From Oxyruncus cristatus (taxonomy: Eukaryota > Chordata > Aves > Passeriformes > Cotingidae), in the NCBI GenBank assembly GCA_013399855.1, contig VXAY01005673.1, positions 372,001 through 436,000 on the forward strand: a DNA stretch of 64,000 nt, written 5' to 3'. The position numbers and the translations under genes were made by a program. Position 1 is the first letter of the stretch, and each line of letters starts with the position of its first letter. The notes beneath the pieces are model-generated. The model had not been told where the DNA came from. It saw only the letters and a list, made by a program, of their open reading frames with translations, and made no database searches. Positions 57,701 through 64,000 of the stretch are shown piece after piece.

Positions 57701-60700
57701 ACGAGATAGAAGAAAGCTGGGAACAAGCTAAATGGGAGATAAGAAAGTGGGGCTTGAAGTAGCAGGTATGTGTGGTGGGGTGACCCTGGCTGGATGCCAG
57801 GTGCCCACCGAAGCCACTCCAACACTCCACAGCTGGACAGGTAGAAAAAATATGCCAAAAGGCTTCTGGGTCAACATAAGGACAGTGAGAGATCACTCAC
57901 CAATTACTGTCACAGGAAAAACAGACTCAGCTTGGGTAAAATTAATTTATTACCAATCAAATCAGAGCAGGATAATGAAACATAAAACCTAAATCTGAAA
58001 ACACCTTCCACCCACCCCTTCCTTCTTCCCAGGCTTAACTATACTCACAATTTCTTTGCCTCCTGCCCCTGCAGCAGTGCAGGGAAACGGGGAATGAGGA
58101 CTGTGAATCAGTTCATCACACATTTTCTCTGCTGCTGCTTCCTTCTCAGGGGAAGGACACCTCCCACTCTTCCCCTGCTCCAGTGTGGGGACCCTCCCAT
58201 GGGAGACAGTCCTTCATGAACTCCAGTGTGAGTCCTTCCTGTGGGCCACAGTTCTTCATGAACTGCTCCAGCCTGGGTCCTTTTCATGGGGTGCAATCCT
58301 TCAGGAACAGATTTGTGCAGGGCCACAAGTACTGCCAGCAAATCTGCTTCAGCATGGGGTCTTTCACAGGCTGTAGGTGGATATCTGCTCCACTATGGAC
58401 CTCCATGGACTGCAGGAGGACAGCCTGCCTCACTGTGGTCTTCACCAAGGGCTGCACGGAAATTTCTGCTCTGACGTCTGGAGAATCTTCTCCCCCTCCT
58501 TTTCCACTGGCCTTGGTGTCTGCAGAGCTGTTTCACTCAAATGTTCTCGCTTCTTTCTCAAGCTGCAATTGCACATGTTGGGGTTTTTTTCCCCTTCTTA
58601 AGTATATTACCCTACAGGCACTACCACTGTTACTGATGAGCTTGGCCTTGGCCAGCGGTGGGTCCATCTTGGAGCCGGCTGGCATTGGCTCTGTGAGACA
58701 TGGGGGAAGCTTCTGGAAGCTTCTCACAGAAGTTGCCCTTGTAGCTCCCCTGCTACCAAAACCTTGCCACACAAACCCAATACACTATGCCTGAAGGGAA
58801 GAGGAAACCACTGTGCATGATGGTTTGGATGCGGACACCAGCCTAGCTGGGAGATTATTGCAGGCTTTAGTGGGAAACCGGGAGAACCTAGACCTGAAAG
58901 ACAGTCTCTGTGCAATAGGCATGAGGGGCTGGGGCATGCTGGGCTCATCACTGACCTTCTCCCCTTTCTGCAGGTCTCTACTTCATTCCTGTCTCCTGCT
59001 TCCTTCTCTTTAATGTCTTTGACTGGACAGGACGGAGTCTCACTGCCCTATTCACGTGGGTAAGTGTGGGGCAGGGAGCAAATGCCCCGGCAGTCTCCAT
59101 GCCCACATCCCTCAGCCATGGCTCTCACTGGGGCTGCCACCCATGGCTTGGAGCTGGAAGGAGGTGCAGAGCTGACTCCCGTTTTACGTCCTAAGCAGAG
59201 ATTTATGGGTCAGAGCCGAGAACCACAGTATTGTTCTGTCCTCCCACTTGTCTTTCAGCATGGCTTGGATGAAGCTGCCTCCTCCATTTCAGCCTCTTTG
59301 TAAACAAACCTTCACTCCAGCTATGCAAACAGCGAGACAGGACGGCGACGGGGAAGAGGGTGAAAGACAGGGCAGCCCAAAATAAAACCTCTGGCCTCGG
59401 CATAGGACACAGCTGCTTCAAAGACCCTTGTCCTGGGAGCAGGGCAGAGCCGTGCCATATGGGTCACAGAGCTGTCCCCTGCCACATCCCCTTGCTTTCA
59501 TCTCCCCAGGCTGGGCGAGGAAGGGGGCTGTCCTGTCTGGGTCTTTTCCTGCCCCTTCACCCATTCTCCAAGCACCATTTCCCCCGTATTGTTCAGGCTG
59601 TTTGTTTAGAGAAGGTCTTCAGGACTGTGTGCCACGGGGTCTGCCCAGGCCTGACTTCCCCGCAGCCTGGAGCTGCTTCTCCCCTGGCCACCACTGCTGG
59701 CTGCCCTTGGCCTTGGCCATGAGCCGCCTTGCCTGGTGTCCAGGCCGCAGCCTCCGTGGTGGGATGACCCAGCAGGAGACGTTTCCAAAACAAGTGTGTG
59801 GAAAGTCTGACTGAATGTGGTTTGGGCCTCATTTCCCTCGTTGGGGCCCCGCTCGCTCCTTTTCTCCTCCTCAAACAGGAGAGGCAGCTGCTGTCACCAG
59901 TTTGCACCACAGGCATGGCAGCTGGCCTAACCTCATCTTCCTCCTGTGCTCATGAAGTGTCCTGTGGCCATGCCAGCCCAGCAGCTCCCAAAGCAGCTGG
60001 GGTCTCTCCTGACCTCAGACCAGTGAGCCCTGTGATCTGCAACCCTGGCACCTCACTGTGGGGACCCCAGACAGAACCAGGCACGTCTTGTGCCAGGGGC
60101 TGCCTTGGTCCCAGCTGCAGGGACAACACAGCAGGATGGTGTCTCCTTGTTTGTCCCAGTCTCAGTTGTCCAGGAACTCTGGTAGGATCCAAGGAGACTG
60201 TAACTTGGTCCATGACTTTCCCACCACATTCCAAAACAGCCCCAGGATAATCCCTTTCCCAGATTGCTGGATCTTGTCCCGCTTGGCTGGGGGATGGCAT
60301 AGGAGGCTGGAGAGCTGGTTAAAGCCCAGTTTGCAGGCGCTGAGGTGCCAGAAGGGATTTACCTCAGCCAGCCTTGTCCTGCTGGGTGGTTCACTGCATG
60401 AGCATGCACAAGGCTCTCCTACCTCTGTGCCCATTGCCAGCAAGGGCTTAGCAGTCACCCACAGACCCAGCTCAGTATTTTAGCTCTAGTGCTGCTGCTC
60501 TCCAAGTTTTCTGGGACAGGGCTTTCAGACCTAGCAGGACCTCCTTACCACAGCAGGTGGTGATGCTGAGACTTCTTGTAGCAGAGAAAGTTTCTCAGCA
60601 ACTTTTCCATCTCAGTGGCTCCTCTGCAGCCCTGGCACAGTAGGGACAGCCTCTGTATAGCCCCTGCCAGCATGTCATGGTATGGGGAATGCCCACTTCT

Positions 60701-61606
60701 CAGCTGCTCAGCTACCTGTGTTTTTCTCCCAGCCCGGGAAGGACAGCTGCCTCCTGCCAGTGATGGTGGTCCTCCGTGTCATCTTTGTCCCTCTTTTCAT
60801 GCTGTGCAACGTGCAACCCCGTTACTACCTGCCTGTGGTGTTCTCTCATGACGCCTGGTACATCATCTTCATGATCTTCTTCTCCATCTCCAATGGCTAC
60901 CTGGCCAGCCTCTGCATGTGCTTCGGGCCCAAGTGAGTAGGAGCTGGGGATGAGGGAACGGTTGATTACACCCACAGATGACAGTCCTGGCATGACTCCT
61001 GGAGTCCAGTTCTGCCCAGCTCTAGCATCTGCAGAAGGGGCCACAGGCACAGAAGGGCATTGCCACTACCGCCAGTGTCCCATCTCCCAGGCTTGTGCCT
61101 CTGTATCCTAGGGATGAGAAAGCTATTTGGGCTCTCTGTTTTCCCCACCTGCCACGCAGGGGAAGGGACTGGATGCAGCAGGGATCTGGAGGGGAGCAAA
61201 GTGTGGCACAGCACCCACAGCACAGGTGGCATGAGGAGCCCAGCTGGGGCTCAGCCAGGAAGGCTGCAGTGCACAGGGGCAGGAGTTCGAGAGGGATACC
61301 CCTGCTACTGGAGCTTTGGGGTTTCCTGCCTGATGCACTTTTTCTGTATGAGTGCAGTTTGGAGACAGGCTCTTGGAGCCAAGGTAGATTTGCTTTTGCT
61401 GTTCCTCTACTGCAGAGGAGCTCCCATCTCCACTGAACAGCAGGCCATGGGGCACACATCCTGAGGATGGATCTGACACCTGTTTCTTCCCTAGGAAAGT
61501 GCTTGTGCATGAAGCGGAGACAGCTGGAGCTGTCATGGCCTTCTTCCTGTCGCTGGGCTTGGCCCTAGGAGCTGCAGTCTCCTTTCTGTTCCGAATTCTC
61601 ATCTAG
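54787..61606 (+). CDS. SLC29A1: Equilibrative nucleoside transporter, ENT1-like (443 aa, 12 coding exons)
   Basis: Coding exons: 54787-54815, 55308-55389, 55633-55793, 56022-56161, 56369-56503, 56675-56772, 57132-57222, 57341-57429, 57572-57680, 58974-59059, 60733-60932, 61495-61606. They sum to 1,332 bp, and every junction is GT/AG and in phase. The start MTARDGPQDRYKAVWLIFF aligns with human ENT1 MTTSHQPQDRYKAVWLIFF. The protein moves nucleosides down their gradient across the plasma membrane. Visible family features are WNFFMTA with Met33 (dipyridamole-sensitive ENT1 type; ENT2 has Ile), a glycosylation sequon NET at residue 54 in the first extracellular loop, GLAGLLPASYTAPIMSGQG in the pore region, FDWTGRSLTALF, SNGYLASLCMCFGPK and the hydrophobic C-terminus. 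The central loop is shorter than in human ENT1 and has DENG as in ENT2. An ENT1-like paralogue is an alternative to the one-to-one orthologue. Confidence 0.93.
57771..58784 (-). mobile_element. Solo LTR of an avian ERV-L type endogenous retrovirus, antisense in an intron
   Basis: About 1,014 bp. Read on the minus strand it starts TGTATTGGGTTTGTGTGGCA and ends with CA, the form of the long, CpG-poor ERV-L LTRs abundant in birds. The plus strand shows the characteristic serial blocks of the type tccttcatgaactgctccag and ggctgtaggtggatatctgc. A minus-strand AATAAA lies at 57946-57951. Flanks GTATG (57766-57770) and CTATG (58785-58789) look like a 5-bp target duplication with one mutation. No internal viral gene is present. 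It sits between coding exons 9 and 10 of the transporter, opposite to transcription. Confidence 0.88.
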
Positions 61607-62500
61607 CAGAGGCACACAGAGGATGCAGGGACACCAAGAGATGGCTCCGCATCCTCCTCCAAGGCCCTGGACACCTCAGCACTGTGGGAAAATAACACCT
61701 CATGCCTGTCCCTGCCAAATCACACTGCCACAGCAGACGTTACACCCGGGATGGTTCCACTCCTGCAGGGTTGGCCTGGCTCCTGCCATGCTCGGCTGTG
61801 TGACGCCTTCAGGCCTACGTGCCTTCTCCTTCCCCATGCTGTGTGTGTTGTAAGACCCCCGGGATCTCACAGAGATCCAGCTGCCTCCCACGCTGCATAA
61901 CTTCCCCGGCTCAAGGCCAAAAGCCATTTTCAGCCTCTTCTTCTCTGACAGAGTGGAAGGCTGGTATCCAGTGTTATTCCTTCTTGTGCCCCTGTCCCCA
62001 AGGCACCTAGGGACTTGCTCTCCTCTCTTCCAGGGGGCCTGAAAATATCCCGCACCCCTTCTCCTGCTGGTAAGACTTGCGAACAGGGAGGAGAGCCCCA
62101 GCCCGCCTCACTATCCCTGCTCTCTGCTAGACGCACATCCCCCTGTGCGGTGGTATCCCAGGGGCATAGACATCTGTGTCCCACCCATATAAAGACCCAA
62201 TACCGTGGCTAGGCTGAGGGAGGAGGAGGTCTCCACATCCCACCTTCTCTCCCTCTCCTTGCCTCTGTTCCCTTTTGGTGGGTTTTTTTTTTGGTTTTGT
62301 TTTGTTATTCTGCCATTGTTTTTCAGCCTCCTGGTTGTATGACAGGAGGTCCCACTGTGGGCTGCAAGAAAAGGCAGCAACTCCCTTCCCACCAAGGCCG
62401 CAGGGGGAAGCCTCACCTCTCCCTTGGCTTTCCTGTCCCTTGTCTGTGTAAATGTGTCTGTACAGTTGCCGTTTTCTATAAAAAGACCAAAACGCTCCTT
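61607..62500 (+). other. SLC29A1: 3' UTR of the transporter gene
   Basis: Begins after the TAG at 61604-61606. No canonical AATAAA is found before the CR1 element. The variant signal TATAAA at 62477-62482, followed by a GT-rich run (ggggtgtgtgtgtc), is the best candidate poly(A) site and would give a 3' UTR of about 0.9 kb. Use of a signal further downstream cannot be excluded. Confidence 0.5.
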
Positions 62501-62691
62501 TGGGGGTGTGTGTGTCTCCATCACCACAGGGGAGAGAGGGGCTGTGGAGGTGCAAGGGCTGAAGGGAGCAGACACCAGCATTTCGTGGGCATCCTGGGGT
62601 GCTATGTAGCCAGAATCACACGTGGAAGTGGTATGTGCATCCCTTGCAGAGTCAGGACCAGCTGCAAGGACACAGACAGCGTGTGGGATCA

Positions 62692-63385
62692 TTGAACCAT
62701 AGAATCATAGAATGGTTTGGGTTGGAAGGGACATTAAAAAGATCATCAAGTTTCAACCCTCTGCCTTGGGCAGGGACACCTTTCACTAGGCCAGGTTGCT
62801 CAGAGCTCCATCCAGCCTGGCCTTGAACACCTCAAGGAACAAGGTATGCACAACTGTCCTGAGCAACCTGTTCCAGTGCCTCACCACACTCAGTAAAGAA
62901 TTTTTTCCCAATATTTAATATAAACCTACTCTCTTTTAGTTTGAATCCATTCCCCCTTGCCCTGTCACTACATGTCCTTACAAAAATCCTTCTCCATCTT
63001 TCTTCTAGGTTTCCTTCAGGTACTGCAAGGCCACAGTTAGGTTACCCTGAAGCCACCTCTTCTCCAGGCTGAACAATTCCAATTCTCTCAGCCTTTCCTT
63101 GTAGGAGAGGTGCTCCATCCCTCTAATCATACTGGTGGCCCTCCTCTGTTCTTGCTCCAACACGTCCATGTCCTTACTGTGCAGGGACCCCAGAGACGGA
63201 TGCAGCACTCCAGGTAGGGTCTCATGAGAGAGTAGAGGGGCAGCATCACCTTCCTCAACCTGCTGGCCACACTGCTTTTGATGCTCTCCAGGTCCCAATT
63301 GGCTTTCTGGGCTCCAAGTGCACATTGCTGGGTCATGTCCAGCATCTCATCAACCATTACCCCCAGGGATGCTGCCCTCAGGGTA
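62692..63385 (-). mobile_element. CR1 LINE, 5'-truncated 3' part with end of reverse transcriptase ORF
   Basis: The plus strand begins with ATAGAATCATAGAATGGTTT, the reverse complement of the repetitive CR1 3' terminus, and runs about 690 bp. The minus strand encodes the C-terminal ORF2 region, recognisable from DMDVLEQEQRRATSMIRG and HLSYKERLRELELFSLEKRW, preceded in another frame by MTQQCALGAQKANWDLESIK. At least one frameshift near 63180 and other changes show it is inactive. It lies just downstream of the transporter gene. Confidence 0.93.
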
Positions 63386-63419
63386 CACCAAAGCACCACC
63401 AGCACCTCTGATAAGGAGG

Positions 63420-63560
63420 AGATTCACCTGCACATACTGGGGTGCAGTGACCTGCAGCTCCCAGCTGGGTGGGATTGTGCAGATTCACCTGCACATACTG
63501 GGGTGCAGTGACCTGCAGCTCCGTGCACATACTGGGGTGCAGTGACCTCCAGCTCCCAGC
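63420..63560 (+). repeat. Tandem repeat between two CR1 pieces
   Basis: The segment GCACATACTGGGGTGCAGTG occurs three times (near 63430, 63491 and 63525), with flanking sequence shared between copies. Spacing is 61 bp then 34 bp, so this is an unequal, partly truncated tandem array. It does not resemble CR1 consensus. Confidence 0.85.
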
Positions 63561-63779
63561 TGGGAGCTTTCCTTGTGCCTGGGAACAGCCGGAGTGCCAC
63601 CTCCTGATCCTGGCGGGGAATTACACCGGCCTGCCAACGGGACAACCCCCCACCTCTTTCTGGCCCACATCATCACAGCCATCACCTCGGCATCCCCAGG
63701 CATCAGAAAGTGGGACTCGGGCCCCCTGATCCCACCCCCAGCTTTCTGTGCTGGTCAGGCTTGTGTGCCCATAGCCTCA

Positions 63780-64000
63780 ACACAGAATTACAGGATGGAT
63801 CAGGTTGGAAGGGAGCAGGGTCACGTGGGCCAACCTCCCTACTCAAGCAGGGTCATCCTAGAGCACATGGCACAGGATTGCATCCAGATGGTTCTTGAAT
63901 ATCTCCAGTGAGAGCGACCCCACAACCTCTTGGGACAATCTGTGCCCGTGGTCAGTCACCCACAGAGTAAAGAAGTTCCTCCTCATGTTCAATGGAACCT
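63780..64000 (-). mobile_element. CR1 LINE 3' end, cut by the window edge
   Basis: Starts CACAGAATTACAGGATGGAT then caggttggaagg, followed by CR1 3' body sequence to the last base (ctcctcatgttcaatggaacct). It differs in sequence from the copy at 62.7 kb, so it is a separate insertion or subfamily in the same orientation. Confidence 0.85.

Noticed and set aside
54787..61606. Calling the transporter SLC29A2 (ENT2)
   Set aside because: Met33, the RYKAVWLIFF start, PASYTAPIMSGQG and PVSCFLLFNVFDW all follow ENT1. Only the central loop resembles ENT2.
1..64000. CRISPR arrays, bacterial operons, tRNA or rRNA genes
   Set aside because: The window is vertebrate chromosomal DNA with spliced genes. 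I saw no cloverleaf-like or rRNA-like sequence and no regularly spaced repeats with unique spacers.

Overview
The window looks like GC-rich chromosomal DNA from a bird, probably a microchromosome. The evidence is CR1 LINE 3' ends in the usual avian form at four places, an avian ERV-L type solo LTR, several CpG islands and compact intron-rich genes with canonical GT/AG sites. Two protein-coding genes can be reconstructed, both on the plus strand. There are two runs of N (6447-6925 and 29014-29061), both inside CpG islands.

Left part (1-26.5 kb). After about 6 kb with no recognisable gene, a CpG island (about 6.3-7.5 kb) carries the first coding exon of a large gene at 7041-26222. I could assemble 32 coding exons with consistent reading phase, giving about 2,080 residues. 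The protein has a novel-looking N-terminus, several degenerate spectrin-type helical repeats, a long low-complexity middle, a beta-spectrin-type PH domain and a basic tail ending in FFGKKE. It looks like the C-terminal architecture of a beta-spectrin on a different N-terminus, with no actin-binding CH domains visible. I do not recognise it as a named gene. One intron holds a perfect 44-bp inverted repeat.

Middle part (26.5-54.7 kb). No convincing coding exon is visible. It contains three CpG-rich patches (about 28.7-29.35, 31.7-31.95 and 39.0-39.7 kb), a strong CTCF-type motif at 31.8 kb, a microsatellite, a MIR-like fragment, two CR1 fragments and a ZNF143-type promoter motif at 53.7 kb. Some of these are probably promoters and untranslated first exons of the downstream transporter gene.

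Right part (54.7-62.5 kb). Twelve coding exons encode a complete 443-residue equilibrative nucleoside transporter closest to ENT1/SLC29A1. Every exon junction is in phase and Met33 is present. A solo ERV-L type LTR of about 1 kb sits antisense in one intron. The last 1.3 kb is CR1 sequence with a small tandem repeat between two CR1 pieces.

The two genes have no obvious shared function: one should be a membrane-cytoskeleton scaffold, the other a plasma-membrane nucleoside carrier.
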